NCBI GenBank assembly: GCA_035533335.1
Contig: DATLUC010000035.1
Span: 1 to 44,218, forward strand
DNA from: DATKSS01 sp035533335
GTDB lineage: Bacteria; Chloroflexota; Dormibacteria; Dormibacterales; Dormibacteraceae
Length of the DNA: 44,218 bases
Direction of reading: 5' to 3'
The position numbers were made by a program, and so were the translations under genes. The notes beneath the pieces are model-generated. The model was not told the origin of the DNA. It saw only the letters and a list, made by a program, of their open reading frames with translations, and did not search any database. Shown here one piece after another: positions 34,145 to 42,812 of this stretch; within the stretch, counting starts at the first letter, position 1; each line of letters opens with the position of its first letter.

Positions 34145-34969
34145 TCACCGGGCGGGTTGGTAGCTGGAAACGAACAGGTAGATCAAGACCACGGCGAAGG
34201 CGCCGTACTCCAGGACCACGTTGCGAGTGAAGCTGTCCTCGACGGTGTGGCGGACCAGGCCGCGATTGATGTACCAGGCGAACAGCAGCATCACCGCGAA
34301 CGTGCCCTCGTTGACCACCAGGTACAGGGATAGAGCTGTGATGGCCCAGGCCAGGAAGGTGACGACCTGCCCGACGAACAGAGCGAAGATGAAGGCACGA
34401 CGCGGCGCCACCGCGGATCCGTTGATGCGGAAGCTGCGGAATGACGCGAGAAAGGTGATGGCGAAGATCCAGAGCAGGCGCAGGATCGGGTTGAAGGAAA
34501 GCGTCACCACCACCAGGTAAGCGCCGGCCAGAACGAGCACCAGGATGGCTTCTTGCAGCACCACGTGGCCACGCTTCTCCGCGTCGCGCAGGCGCAGGTA
34601 GTCGAGTCGGGCGGCGATGATGAATCCGGCGCCGAAGGCTGCTGTGAGCACCAGGTACTTCCAGAGCTCGGGGACCAGGAGCGACATGCCCGCGAGGGTT
34701 ATAGCCCCGAGCGCGACCGGGATGTAGTGCTCGATCCGCGGAAACTCTTCAGCCCCTCTCAGGTAGCCCAGCAGCGCCGGCGCCGCGATCACGACGAGGC
34801 CCAACGCAAGCGCCCAGACCTGGCCCTGCCCGAGCAGCTCGGACTTGAACCCCAGCGCGATCGCGACCAGCACCACGGCGGCGAAGATCAGGAAGCTTCG
34901 ATCGCGCTCCGCATAGGCTGCCGTGGTGGGCTGGGCGACCTTTTCAACCAGCGCCGGAGGGACTTTCAT
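34145..34969 (-). CDS. Multi-spanning membrane protein, unknown function
   Basis: The 274-residue protein has about eight hydrophobic segments, with the first at about residues 26-42 (FLIFAAVVLVAIALGF) and the last near the C-terminus (YGAFAVVLIYLFVSSY). The N-terminal 20 residues are polar. I do not recognise the family and see no catalytic motif. It is the last gene of a minus-strand run that supplies sugar nucleotides, 31 bases after the cupin gene, so a role in envelope or lipid-linked sugar handling is possible but not shown. It is convergent with livF. Confidence 0.75.
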   Translation of the reverse strand: MKVPPALVEKVAQPTTAAYAERDRSFLIFAAVVLVAIALGFKSELLGQGQVWALALGLVVIAAPALLGYLRGAEEFPRIEHYIPVALGAITLAGMSLLVPELWKYLVLTAAFGAGFIIAARLDYLRLRDAEKRGHVVLQEAILVLVLAGAYLVVVTLSFNPILRLLWIFAITFLASFRSFRINGSAVAPRRAFIFALFVGQVVTFLAWAITALSLYLVVNEGTFAVMLLFAWYINRGLVRHTVEDSFTRNVVLEYGAFAVVLIYLFVSSYQPAR

Positions 34970-35000
34970 GTGGTCGGTGGAAGTCTATAGAGCCCGCTCG

Positions 35001-35378
35001 TCAAGTTCCAGCGCGCCCATAGCGGTCTTCGAGTCGGACGACGTCGTCGATCTCGGGAGTCGATACCTCGAAGATGTCGGTATCTTCGACCGCGGTCATC
35101 CGGTGGCGAGTACCCGGCGTCAGGTGCAGGGTGTCGCCCGCGCTCATTCGGTGCGTGGCCAGCTCGCCATCCGCTCCGCCGAGCTCCATGTCGATGACGC
35201 CCTTGACGATGTATTGATATTCGTCCTTGCGCTCGTGGTACTGGAGCGACAGAGCCTCGCCCTTGTTGACGTGCAGGACCTTGCCCACGTAGCGATCCGT
35301 GATCGCCCAGCGGAGCTCATACCCCCAGGGTTTGTCGACTTTTGACTTCTCGGCGCTTCCGAGCTCAGGTCGGTGCAT
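35001..35378 (-). CDS. Cupin protein, mannose-6-phosphate isomerase-like
   Basis: The 125-residue protein is a small cupin. KPWGYELRW at the N-terminus and SLQYHERKDEYQYIVKG with later GDTLHLTPGTRHRM give the metal-binding His/Glu set of the type II phosphomannose isomerase domain. It would convert fructose-6-phosphate to mannose-6-phosphate, the first step toward GDP-mannose. That agrees with the neighbours: phosphohexomutase and GDP-mannose pyrophosphorylase. In many bacteria this domain is fused to the pyrophosphorylase; here it stands apart. ATG 35378 was chosen; it overlaps the mutase end by 14 bases. A sugar epimerase is another possible role. Confidence 0.82.
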   Translation of the reverse strand: MHRPELGSAEKSKVDKPWGYELRWAITDRYVGKVLHVNKGEALSLQYHERKDEYQYIVKGVIDMELGGADGELATHRMSAGDTLHLTPGTRHRMTAVEDTDIFEVSTPEIDDVVRLEDRYGRAGT

Positions 35379-36846
35379 GCATCCTGATTCCGACGATGTC
35401 CTCGAGCGCGCCGAGGCGGGCTTCGACGGCTTCGCCGTCCGCCGCCTCCGAGTAGACACGGATGAGGGGCTCGGTCCCGCTCGCCCGAAGCAGCACCCAG
35501 CTACCGTCCTCGAGATAGAACTTGAAACCGTCGTCGGCCCGCACCCGCTGTACCCTCACGCCGGCAACCTCCTGCGGCTCATTGCTCTCCAGCGTCTCGA
35601 GAATGCGCTTGCGGTCGGCGTCGTACGTATCTCTAGGGAGGTGGATGTCGTGTCTCGCATAGGCGTGGGGGCCGACGCGCTGCTCGAGGTCGGCCAGGAG
35701 CTGTGAGATCGGCTTGCCCGACTTCACCATCATGTCCGCGAACAGGAGGCCGATGAGGATGCCGTCGCGCTCGGGGATGTGGCCGCGCACCGCGAAGCCG
35801 CCCGACTCCTCCCCACCGAGCACCGCCTCGGTCTCGATCATCTTGGGGGCGATGTTCTTGAACCCGACAGGCACCTCGTAGACGCGACAGCCGTACTCGG
35901 CGCTCAGCTTGTCGACCATCGCGGTCATGTTGACGGTCTTGACCACCGGGCCGCGCATGCCCCTGACCTCGAACAGGTACAGCATCAGCAAAGCAAACAC
36001 CTGGAGCTGATTGATGAAGCGGCCGGTCTCGTCGATGATGCCGACGCGGTCGGCGTCACCATCGGTGCAGATGCACAGGTCCTGGCCGCCGACCTTCATG
36101 AACGCAAGAGTGGAATCGATGTTGGGCCGGATCGGCTCGGGGTTGATCCCTCCAAAGAGCGGGTTGCGCTGGTTGTGAAGCTCGGTCACCGTCGTCCGCC
36201 CTCCGCCGATCATCTCCGCTATGTATGAGTAGCCCGACCCATACATGCACTCGTGGACGATGCGCAGTCCCGCTTCTTTGATCGCATCGACCTCGACCAT
36301 GCGGGCGATCTGCGCGTAATACGCCTGCCGTGGGTCGTACGCCGACACCAGGCCGTGGGTCGCCCGCGGGTTGGGCGCCGGGACTTCCGGCAGCCCCTCT
36401 ATGTTGCGTTCCAGCTCGGCGATCACCTCGGAAGGCACTGCACTCCCCGTCTCGGTCTTGTACTTGAACCCGTTGAACTGGTAGGGGTTGTGGCTCGCGG
36501 TGATGACCGCGGCGCCGGTTGCCTTGCGGTCGATGACGGTCCATGACGCGACCTGGGTCGGAGACGGGCGGTCGAACACCAGAGTCCTGATGCCGTTGGC
36601 GGCAAAAACCTCGGCCACGGCCCGGGCGAAATCCTCGGAAGCGAACCGGCAGTCGTAGCCCACGACGGCCAGCGGCTCGGCGGAACGGGTGCGCATGTAC
36701 TGCGCGGTGGCCTGGGCCACTCGCCGAACGTTGCCGTAGGTGAAGTCGTCGGCAATGATGCCGCGCCAACCATCGGTCCCGAACTTGATCTGCTGCGTCA
36801 ACTGGCTTTTAAAGGTACCGGGTCTTGCGGGCCCGCTTGAGGGCAT
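35365..36846 (-). CDS. Phosphomannomutase / phosphoglucomutase
   Basis: The 493-residue alpha-D-phosphohexomutase interconverts the 6- and 1-phosphates of mannose or glucose. All four family sites are present: the phosphoserine loop TASHNPYQFNG, the metal loop CTDGDADRVG, the sugar loop GGEESGG and the phosphate loop RASGTEPLIRVY. ATG 36846 was chosen because AAGG lies six bases upstream; TTG 36852 is the alternative. The first 38 bases overlap the end of the pyrophosphorylase gene. With the cupin and pyrophosphorylase it gives mannose-1-phosphate, though glucose use cannot be excluded. Confidence 0.92.
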   Translation of the reverse strand: MPSSGPARPGTFKSQLTQQIKFGTDGWRGIIADDFTYGNVRRVAQATAQYMRTRSAEPLAVVGYDCRFASEDFARAVAEVFAANGIRTLVFDRPSPTQVASWTVIDRKATGAAVITASHNPYQFNGFKYKTETGSAVPSEVIAELERNIEGLPEVPAPNPRATHGLVSAYDPRQAYYAQIARMVEVDAIKEAGLRIVHECMYGSGYSYIAEMIGGGRTTVTELHNQRNPLFGGINPEPIRPNIDSTLAFMKVGGQDLCICTDGDADRVGIIDETGRFINQLQVFALLMLYLFEVRGMRGPVVKTVNMTAMVDKLSAEYGCRVYEVPVGFKNIAPKMIETEAVLGGEESGGFAVRGHIPERDGILIGLLFADMMVKSGKPISQLLADLEQRVGPHAYARHDIHLPRDTYDADRKRILETLESNEPQEVAGVRVQRVRADDGFKFYLEDGSWVLLRASGTEPLIRVYSEAADGEAVEARLGALEDIVGIRMHAPT

Positions 36847-37870
36847 CGACAACCTTGCGCACGTCCTGAGCGCGCGAGCGGGGGCAGACGAGGATGGCGT
36901 CCGCGGTGTCGACGATGATCATGTCTTCGAGGCCGATCGCGGCCACCAGCCTGCGACCGCCGAAGACGAGGCTTCCGGTGGTGTCGATCAGCACGGACTC
37001 GCCTTCCACCGAGTTGCCGTGAGCGTCCGCCCGGACTCGATCGCCCAGCTCGGCCCAGTTACCGATATCGGCCCAATCGAACTCGGCCGGGACCAGGAGA
37101 AGGCGGTCGGTCTTCTCCATGACACTGCGGTCGATGACCTCGACCGGAAGGCGCTTGTACCGCTCGGTCGCCTCCTCCTCGCGACCTGCCTGGCGCGCCT
37201 CTACGACCTTCTTGAGGCCGGCCAGGTGGCGGGGCGCATGACGCGAGAGCTCCTCCAGGAACACATCGACACGCCAGGCAAACCAGGCCAGGTTCCAGTA
37301 GTAGCCGCCGGCCTTGAGGAATCTTGTCGCCGTCCGCAGGTCGGGCTTCTCGGTGAAGCTCTCGACGCGGCGTGTGCCTGCGGGACCGCGGCGGGGCGCG
37401 TGGATGTATCCCAGGCCGGTCGAAGGAAAGGTCGGTTTGAGCCCGAACGCGACCAGGCTCTTGGTCGTCGCGGCCGCGCGAACGGCGACTCGAACCGCGC
37501 GCGTCACGGCCGTGCGCCCCCGCACGATGTGGTCCGACGCCATGGCGACCATCACGGTGTCCGGGCCCAGCGCGGCGATCGTGAGGGCGGCCAGACCGTA
37601 CGCATTGGTCGTGCCCCTCGCCATGGGCTCGATGATCATGTGCCGCGCGTCGATCTCGGGCAGCACCGACTGGATGATCTCCCGCTGGCCGAGCTCGGTG
37701 ACGACGAACACCTCGTCGGCAAGGCCACGGACACGGTCATAGGTGTCGCGCAGCAGCGGGCGCCCGCCACCTCCGAGGGGAAGTGCGTGCTTCGGAGTGG
37801 AGCGTCGCGAGCGGGGCCACAGGCGTGTGCCCGCTCCGCCCGCCGGGATCACAGCGACCGTTCGCGTCAT
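36809..37870 (-). CDS. manC: Mannose-1-phosphate guanylyltransferase
   Basis: The 353-residue nucleotidyltransferase makes GDP-mannose from GTP and mannose-1-phosphate. The N-terminal signature VIPAGGAGTRLWPRSRRSTPK is the guanylyltransferase form, and SDHI is the metal site. GYIH and FTEKPD, YYWNLAWFAWRVDVFLEEL and FDWADIGNWAEL are typical of ManC. No C-terminal isomerase domain is fused; that domain is the separate cupin gene nearby. The start ATG 37870 overlaps the metK stop (ATGA). Confidence 0.93.
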   Translation of the reverse strand: MTRTVAVIPAGGAGTRLWPRSRRSTPKHALPLGGGGRPLLRDTYDRVRGLADEVFVVTELGQREIIQSVLPEIDARHMIIEPMARGTTNAYGLAALTIAALGPDTVMVAMASDHIVRGRTAVTRAVRVAVRAAATTKSLVAFGLKPTFPSTGLGYIHAPRRGPAGTRRVESFTEKPDLRTATRFLKAGGYYWNLAWFAWRVDVFLEELSRHAPRHLAGLKKVVEARQAGREEEATERYKRLPVEVIDRSVMEKTDRLLLVPAEFDWADIGNWAELGDRVRADAHGNSVEGESVLIDTTGSLVFGGRRLVAAIGLEDMIIVDTADAILVCPRSRAQDVRKVVDALKRARKTRYL

Positions 37871-39009
37871 TTGAGCTCTTCGGCCAGCTCTGAGGCACGC
37901 GCGGTCGACTCCCAGGGCGCGTCGATATCGGTGCGGCCGAAGTGCCCGTACACGGCGGTTTGCCGAAACAGAGGTCGTCGCAGGTTTAGCTCTTTGATGA
38001 TGCCCAGCGGGCTCAGGTCGAACAGCCTGGTCACGGCGGCGGAGATCGCCGCCTCGGGCGCCTTGCCCGTACCAAACGTGTCGATGCGAACGGCCACGGG
38101 CTTGACCACGCCGATCGCGTACGAGATCTGCACCTCGCACCTGGTCGCGAGCCCGGCCGCCACGATGTTCTTCGCCACGTAGCGGGCGCCATAAGCTCCG
38201 GCGCGGTCGACCTTGGTGGGGTCCTTGCCCGAGAAGCAGCCGCCGCCGTGGCGCGCATAGCCCCCATAGGTGTCGACCATGATCTTGCGTCCCGTGAGGC
38301 CCGCGTCCGCCACCGGCCCGCCGACGACAAAACGACCGGTCGGGTTGATGAACGACCGGACTCCGCCGTCGCGCAGCTCCGCGGGGATGACTGATTCGAC
38401 GACGTGCTCCGTGATATCGGATCGAAGCTGCTCGATGTCGATCTCGTCGTGGTGCTGCGTCGAAATGACCACGTTGTCCACCCCGGTCGGATTGCCGCCT
38501 TCACCGTAGCGAACGGTCACCTGCACCTTGCCGTCGGGCCTCAGGTAGCTGAGCGTCTTGTTGCGCCGCACCTCGGCCAGTCGCTTGGCCAGCCTGTGGG
38601 CGAGCGTGATCGGGAGCGGCATGAGCTCCGGCGTTTCGTCGCAAGCGAATCCGAACATCATTCCCGAGTCGCCGGCGCCCCCGACGTCGACTCCCTGGGC
38701 GATGTCAGGCGACTGCTCGTCGATGCTCGTCACGACGCCGCATGTCTCGGCGTCGAATCCGTACTTGGCGCGGGTGTAGCCGACCTCGCGCACGGTCTGC
38801 CGGATGATCCGCGGGATGTCGACGTAGCAATCGGTCGTGATCTCGCCGACCACGATCACCAGTCCAGTCGTGACGATCGCCTCACAGGCGACACGGGCCA
38901 GCGGGTCCTTGGCCAGGATCGAATCCAGGATGGCATCCGAGATCTGGTCGGCGAGCTTGTCCGGGTGTCCTTCGGTGACCGACTCGGACGTGAACACTGA
39001 TGACGACAT
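37867..39009 (-). CDS. metK: S-adenosylmethionine synthase
   Basis: The 380-residue enzyme makes S-adenosylmethionine from methionine and ATP. The signatures TSESVTEGHPDKLADQISDA, GAGDSGMMFGFA and GGGCFSGKDPTKVDRAGAY are all present, and the length is usual. ATG 39009 has GGAGG just upstream, but this ribosome binding site lies in a stem (see the leader hairpin). The gene follows the patatin gene after 100 bases and overlaps manC by four bases, an unusual link between methyl and sugar-nucleotide genes. Confidence 0.97.
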   Translation of the reverse strand: MSSSVFTSESVTEGHPDKLADQISDAILDSILAKDPLARVACEAIVTTGLVIVVGEITTDCYVDIPRIIRQTVREVGYTRAKYGFDAETCGVVTSIDEQSPDIAQGVDVGGAGDSGMMFGFACDETPELMPLPITLAHRLAKRLAEVRRNKTLSYLRPDGKVQVTVRYGEGGNPTGVDNVVISTQHHDEIDIEQLRSDITEHVVESVIPAELRDGGVRSFINPTGRFVVGGPVADAGLTGRKIMVDTYGGYARHGGGCFSGKDPTKVDRAGAYGARYVAKNIVAAGLATRCEVQISYAIGVVKPVAVRIDTFGTGKAPEAAISAAVTRLFDLSPLGIIKELNLRRPLFRQTAVYGHFGRTDIDAPWESTARASELAEELK

Positions 39010-39010
39010 G

Positions 39011-39045
39011 GGTCCTCCTTCGAATCTCCCGCGCCGGCAAGGACC
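39011..39045 (-). promoter_or_regulatory. metK leader hairpin that covers the ribosome binding site
   Basis: On the minus strand GGTCCT (39045-39040) can pair with AGGACC (39016-39011), leaving a 23-base loop. The second arm holds part of the GGAGG that serves metK, two bases before the ATG. S-adenosylmethionine riboswitches that hide the ribosome binding site of metK are known, but I do not recognise a named class here. Confidence 0.4.
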
Positions 39046-39109
39046 CGCCTCGATCTAGCGGAGCCCCAAGCGCCAGGTTGATACGGATCCCCTGTGGGAC
39101 GGCCGAATC

Positions 39110-39985
39110 CTACCCTAGAGCGAGCCGGTGGATCCCGGAGTGCCGGAAGAGCTTCGACCCGCGCACACGAAGCAGAGCAGCCGCCGCCGCATGCGACGAG
39201 TCGATGACCGACTCGACGTGATCGCGCTTCATCTCCCACGTGGCGGTCGGCGCCGTGATGGGGCACAGGACGACGATCCGCGCGCGCTCTTTCAGGCGTT
39301 CGTAGTCGCTCAGCATCTGGTGGTGGAGCGAAAGCTGCAAGGTGCGAGCAATGAGCTCGGGCAAGCTGGTCGGCGCTGCCTCCAGCTCTCCGCCGGCCAT
39401 CAGGCTGATCGCCAGGAGATTCGTGGCCCCGTCTGCGATGGCGGTGTCGAGTGGGGTGTTGTCGACCACTCCGCCGTCGAGGTGCTCGCGGTCCTCGATC
39501 CGAACCGCGGGGAAAAGCCCCGGGATGGCGGTCGACGCAAGGAGCGCCGGCGTGAGCAAGCCAGACCGGAACACCGCGGGCTTGCCGGCGTTGAGGTCGG
39601 TGGCGACCACGGCCAGCGGGATCCGCAGCTGCTCGAACGTGGTCATCCCCGTCAGCGCCTGCGCTCGCTCGATGAGGCGAAGCACGTTCTCCTGCGGCAG
39701 CGCACTGTGCACGTTTCGACGGATGCCGGAGAGAATCACGCCCAGGGGATGTGACTGGAACACCGCTGCAGCCTGGCGGGACAGCCAGACCTCGCGCAGC
39801 ATCATCGCCCCCGCAAGCGACGGGTACGCCGCCAGCGCGCTTCCGTTGAGAGCGCCGACGCTGGTCCCGACGATGGCGACCGGGGCTTCGACGCCCGCCT
39901 CGAAAAGGGCCTGAAGGACACCGACCTGCGCGGCGCCCCTTGCGCCGCCTCCGCCCAGCACCCAGGTGCGCCGCGCCTCGAACAT
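39110..39985 (-). CDS. Patatin-like phospholipase
   Basis: The 291-residue lipid acyl hydrolase uses a Ser-Asp dyad. The oxyanion loop GGGGARGAAQVG is at residues 11-22, the nucleophile is Ser42 in GTSVG, and the acid is Asp170 in DGG. The N-terminus has no signal peptide, so it is probably cytoplasmic or at the inner face of the membrane. It resembles the RssA/YlbK group. ATG 39985 has GGGGAGGGG upstream in a hairpin; GTG 40006 is a longer option. It sits between ahcY and metK without a known link to methylation. Confidence 0.9.
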   Translation of the reverse strand: MFEARRTWVLGGGGARGAAQVGVLQALFEAGVEAPVAIVGTSVGALNGSALAAYPSLAGAMMLREVWLSRQAAAVFQSHPLGVILSGIRRNVHSALPQENVLRLIERAQALTGMTTFEQLRIPLAVVATDLNAGKPAVFRSGLLTPALLASTAIPGLFPAVRIEDREHLDGGVVDNTPLDTAIADGATNLLAISLMAGGELEAAPTSLPELIARTLQLSLHHQMLSDYERLKERARIVVLCPITAPTATWEMKRDHVESVIDSSHAAAAALLRVRGSKLFRHSGIHRLALG

Positions 39986-39995
39986 CGCGCTACGC

Positions 39996-40018
39996 CCCTC
40001 CCCCACGCGCGGGGAGGG
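39996..40018 (-). promoter_or_regulatory. Hairpin over the ribosome binding site of the patatin gene
   Basis: CCCTCCCC (39996-40003) and GGGGAGGG (40011-40018) form a perfect 8-base stem with a loop of 7, in the gap after ahcY. On the minus strand the second arm is the purine-rich ribosome binding site of the patatin gene. It could lower translation or act as a weak transcription stop after ahcY; no T-run follows. Confidence 0.45.
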
Positions 40019-40045
40019 AATCGGTCGATCCGGGTCTCGGGCGGG

Positions 40046-41317
40046 TTAGGTTCCCTCTTCCCATGACGAGAGGTAGCGTTTCTGCTCCTCCGTCAGCGTG
40101 TCGATTTCGATACCCATGGCGTGGAGCTTCAGCTTCGCTACCTGCGCGTCGATCTCCTCCGGGACGTCGTAGACCTTCATCTCCAGGCTCTTGGCATTCT
40201 TGGCCACGTACTCGGCGCACAGGGCCTGGTTGGCGAAGCTCATGTCCATCACCGCGGCGGGATGTCCTTCGGCGCCCGCAAGGTTGATCAAGCGCCCCTC
40301 GCCGAGGACGTGCAGCCTCCTGCCGTCCGCCAGGCGGTACTCCTGGACCGACGGCCGCACATGCTTCACGCCGGTCGCGAGCTCGTCCAGTGCTTTGAGG
40401 TTGATCTCGGAATTGAAGTGACCGGAGTTGGCAAGGATCGCGCCGTCCTTCATCACTTCGAAGTGACGCCGGTCGAGCACGTTGACGTCGCCGGTGACTG
40501 TCACGAAGATGTCGCCCTGGCGGGCCGCGTCGCCCATCTTCATGACGCGGAAACCGTCCATGGCAGCCTCGAGCGCCTTGACCGAGTCGATCTCAGTGAT
40601 CACGACGTCGGCGCCGTGACCCTTGGCCCGGGAGGCCAACCCGCGTCCAACCCACCCGTAGCCGGCAATGACGAAGGTCTTGCCCGCGAGCAGGACGTTG
40701 GTCGAGCGGATGATCCCGTCGATGGTCGACTGGCCGGTGCCGTATCGGTTGTCGAACATGTGCTTCGTGTCCGCCTCGTTGACCGCGACGATGGGGTAGC
40801 GCAGCACGCCGCGATCGGCCATCGCGCGAAGCCTGATCACGCCGGTGGTGGTCTCCTCGGTGCCCCCGATCACCTCGCCCAGCTGCGACTGGCGGGACTT
40901 GTGCAGCACCGACACGAGGTCTGCGCCGTCGTCCATGGTCAGTGAAGGGTGGTGGTCGAGCGCCGCCTGGATGTGCTCGTAGTAGGTGTCGTTGTCCTCG
41001 CCGCGGATCGCGTACGTCTTGATGGCATGCTGCGACGCGAGCGCCGCGGCGACCGCGTCGTTGGTCGAAAGCGGGTTGGACGCGCACAGCGCGATGTCGG
41101 CGCCTCCCGCCTTGAGCGTGAGCATGAGGTTGGCGGTCTCGCTCGTGACGTGCAGGCACGCGGCCAGGCGGAGCCCTTTCAGCGGCTGCTCCTTGAGGAA
41201 CCGGGCCTTGATCAAGTTCAGGACCGGCATCTCGCGCGCGGCCCAATCGATCAGGTCCTGGCCCTGCGCCGCCAGCTTGGCGTCCTTGACGTCGCTTCCG
41301 TGTGAACTGACTTTCAA
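40046..41317 (-). CDS. ahcY: Adenosylhomocysteinase
   Basis: The 423-residue NAD enzyme splits S-adenosylhomocysteine to adenosine and homocysteine, clearing the product of methyl transfers. Signatures are CLHVTSETANLMLTL, EADTKHMFDNRYGTGQS, the NAD loop VIAGYGWVGRGLA and NSGHFNSEI. The protein is the short form without the roughly 40-residue insertion of many eukaryotic and proteobacterial enzymes. The start is TTG 41317, supported by AGGAG (41328-41324) six bases upstream, which overlaps the stop of apt. With metK two genes on, it completes most of the methyl cycle. Confidence 0.97.
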   Translation of the reverse strand: MKVSSHGSDVKDAKLAAQGQDLIDWAAREMPVLNLIKARFLKEQPLKGLRLAACLHVTSETANLMLTLKAGGADIALCASNPLSTNDAVAAALASQHAIKTYAIRGEDNDTYYEHIQAALDHHPSLTMDDGADLVSVLHKSRQSQLGEVIGGTEETTTGVIRLRAMADRGVLRYPIVAVNEADTKHMFDNRYGTGQSTIDGIIRSTNVLLAGKTFVIAGYGWVGRGLASRAKGHGADVVITEIDSVKALEAAMDGFRVMKMGDAARQGDIFVTVTGDVNVLDRRHFEVMKDGAILANSGHFNSEINLKALDELATGVKHVRPSVQEYRLADGRRLHVLGEGRLINLAGAEGHPAAVMDMSFANQALCAEYVAKNAKSLEMKVYDVPEEIDAQVAKLKLHAMGIEIDTLTEEQKRYLSSWEEGT

Positions 41318-41326
41318 ATCGATCTC

Positions 41327-41851
41327 CTAGTAGACAATCTCGCTGACAACCTCGACTCCGCTCAGGCGCTTACGACCGCCAAGGGCCTCGAGCTCGATGA
41401 GCACCTGGACCCCGATCACATCGCCTCCGAGCTTGCGCACCAGGCGGATGGCGGCGGCGGCGGTGCCGCCGGTCGCCAGTACATCATCCACGATCAGGAC
41501 CTTCTGGCCCGGCTCGACCGCGTCGGAGTGAATCTGCAGCTGATCGCTCCCGTACTCCAGCTGGTAGGCCTCCTCGATCGTCTTCCAGGGGAGCTTGCCG
41601 AGCTTGCGTATGGGCACGAAGCCGGCGCCGAGCTTGACCGCGACCGCCGCGCCCGGGATGAAGCCGCGGGCCTCGATGGCTGCCACGAGGTCGGGCTTCC
41701 GGTCCGACCAGGCTCTCGACATCAGGTCAACTACCTCGCCAAAGATCTTCTTGTCGCCCAGGAGCGGGGTGATGTCACGAAAGATGATCCCGGGCTGCGG
41801 GTAGCCGGGGACGTCGCGGACGAACTTCTTCAGCTCGTCTGGCGTGCTCAC
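41327..41851 (-). CDS. apt: Adenine phosphoribosyltransferase
   Basis: The 174-residue enzyme makes AMP from adenine and PRPP. The N-terminus (LKKFVRDVPGYPQPGIIFRDITPLL) and the PRPP motif VLIVDDVLATGGTAAAA are typical. The start is GTG 41851, since upstream residues belong to the frame of the neighbouring gene. It lies seven bases after uxs and directly before ahcY. Being next to ahcY suggests salvage of the adenine part of S-adenosylhomocysteine, though AhcY releases adenosine and no adenosine-cleaving gene is seen here. Confidence 0.96.
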   Translation of the reverse strand: MSTPDELKKFVRDVPGYPQPGIIFRDITPLLGDKKIFGEVVDLMSRAWSDRKPDLVAAIEARGFIPGAAVAVKLGAGFVPIRKLGKLPWKTIEEAYQLEYGSDQLQIHSDAVEPGQKVLIVDDVLATGGTAAAAIRLVRKLGGDVIGVQVLIELEALGGRKRLSGVEVVSEIVY

Positions 41852-41858
41852 CGGTTGG

Positions 41859-42812
41859 TCACAGCACCGACCGGAAGTACTCGAGGGTGCGGCCCAGCCC
41901 ATCCTCTAGGCCCACCTCGGGCTCCCAACCCAGCTTGGTGCGCGCACGGGTGATGTCGGGCTGGCGCTGCTTGGGGTCGTCGACAGGCAGCTCGCGGTGC
42001 TCGATCTTGCTGCGCGAGCCGGCGAGCTCGATGATCGTCTCCGCGAGCTGGAGGACGGTGACCTCGTGGGGGTTGCCGAGATTGACCGGCATCTCGTCGC
42101 CGCGCTCAAGGTTCGCGAGCACGCCGCGGACCAGGTCGCTCACGTAGCACAGGCTTCGTGTCTGCGACCCGTCGCCGTAGACGGTCAGGGGCTCACCCCG
42201 GATGGCCTGGGCCATGAAGTTAGGGACGGCGCGCCCGTCTGAGACCTGCATGCGGGGCCCATGCGTGTTGAAAATGCGGACGATGCGCGTGTCCACGTCA
42301 TGGCTGCGGCGGTACGCCATCGCGAAGGCCTCCGCGCACCGCTTGGCTTCGTCGTAGCAGCCGCGCGGGCCGACGGGGTTGACATTGCCCCAATAGTCCT
42401 CGCGCTGTGGGTGGACCAACGGGTCTCCGTAGACCTCCGAAGTCGACGCGAGCAGGAAGGTCGCGTTCTTGGCGCGCGCGAGGCCAAGCATGTTCATCGT
42501 CCCCAACGTGCCGACCTTCAGGGTGTGGATCGGATTGGCGTCGTATTGAGGAGGAGATGCGGGGGATGCGAAATGGAGCACGTACCGCACGTCGCCACCG
42601 ATGAAGATGCCGTGGTTGACGTCCATCTGCCGGAACTCGAAGTCTGGGTGCCCTTCCAACGACCGCAGGTTGTCGCGCGAACCGGTGATGAAGTTGTCAA
42701 GCGCCAGCACCGCCAGGCCGCGGTCCAGGAGCGCCTCGCACAGGTGCGAGCCGATGAACCCGGCGCCACCGGAAATCACCGCCCTCGGCTTGGTTGCGTT
42801 ACTCGCGGCCAA
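41859..42812 (-). CDS. uxs: UDP-glucuronate decarboxylase (UDP-xylose synthase)
   Basis: The 317-residue short-chain dehydrogenase turns UDP-glucuronate into UDP-xylose using bound NAD. The Rossmann loop is SGGAGFIGSHL, the active Tyr-Lys pair is in YDEAKRCAEAF, and the region FASPASPPQYDANPIHTL is the hallmark of UXS. The gene follows ugd, which supplies its substrate. The start is TTG 42812, overlapping the ugd stop by 14 bases; GAGG lies only two bases before it, so the start is less sure. UDP-arabinose or 4-keto activity is an alternative. Confidence 0.92.
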   Translation of the reverse strand: MAASNATKPRAVISGGAGFIGSHLCEALLDRGLAVLALDNFITGSRDNLRSLEGHPDFEFRQMDVNHGIFIGGDVRYVLHFASPASPPQYDANPIHTLKVGTLGTMNMLGLARAKNATFLLASTSEVYGDPLVHPQREDYWGNVNPVGPRGCYDEAKRCAEAFAMAYRRSHDVDTRIVRIFNTHGPRMQVSDGRAVPNFMAQAIRGEPLTVYGDGSQTRSLCYVSDLVRGVLANLERGDEMPVNLGNPHEVTVLQLAETIIELAGSRSKIEHRELPVDDPKQRQPDITRARTKLGWEPEVGLEDGLGRTLEYFRSVL

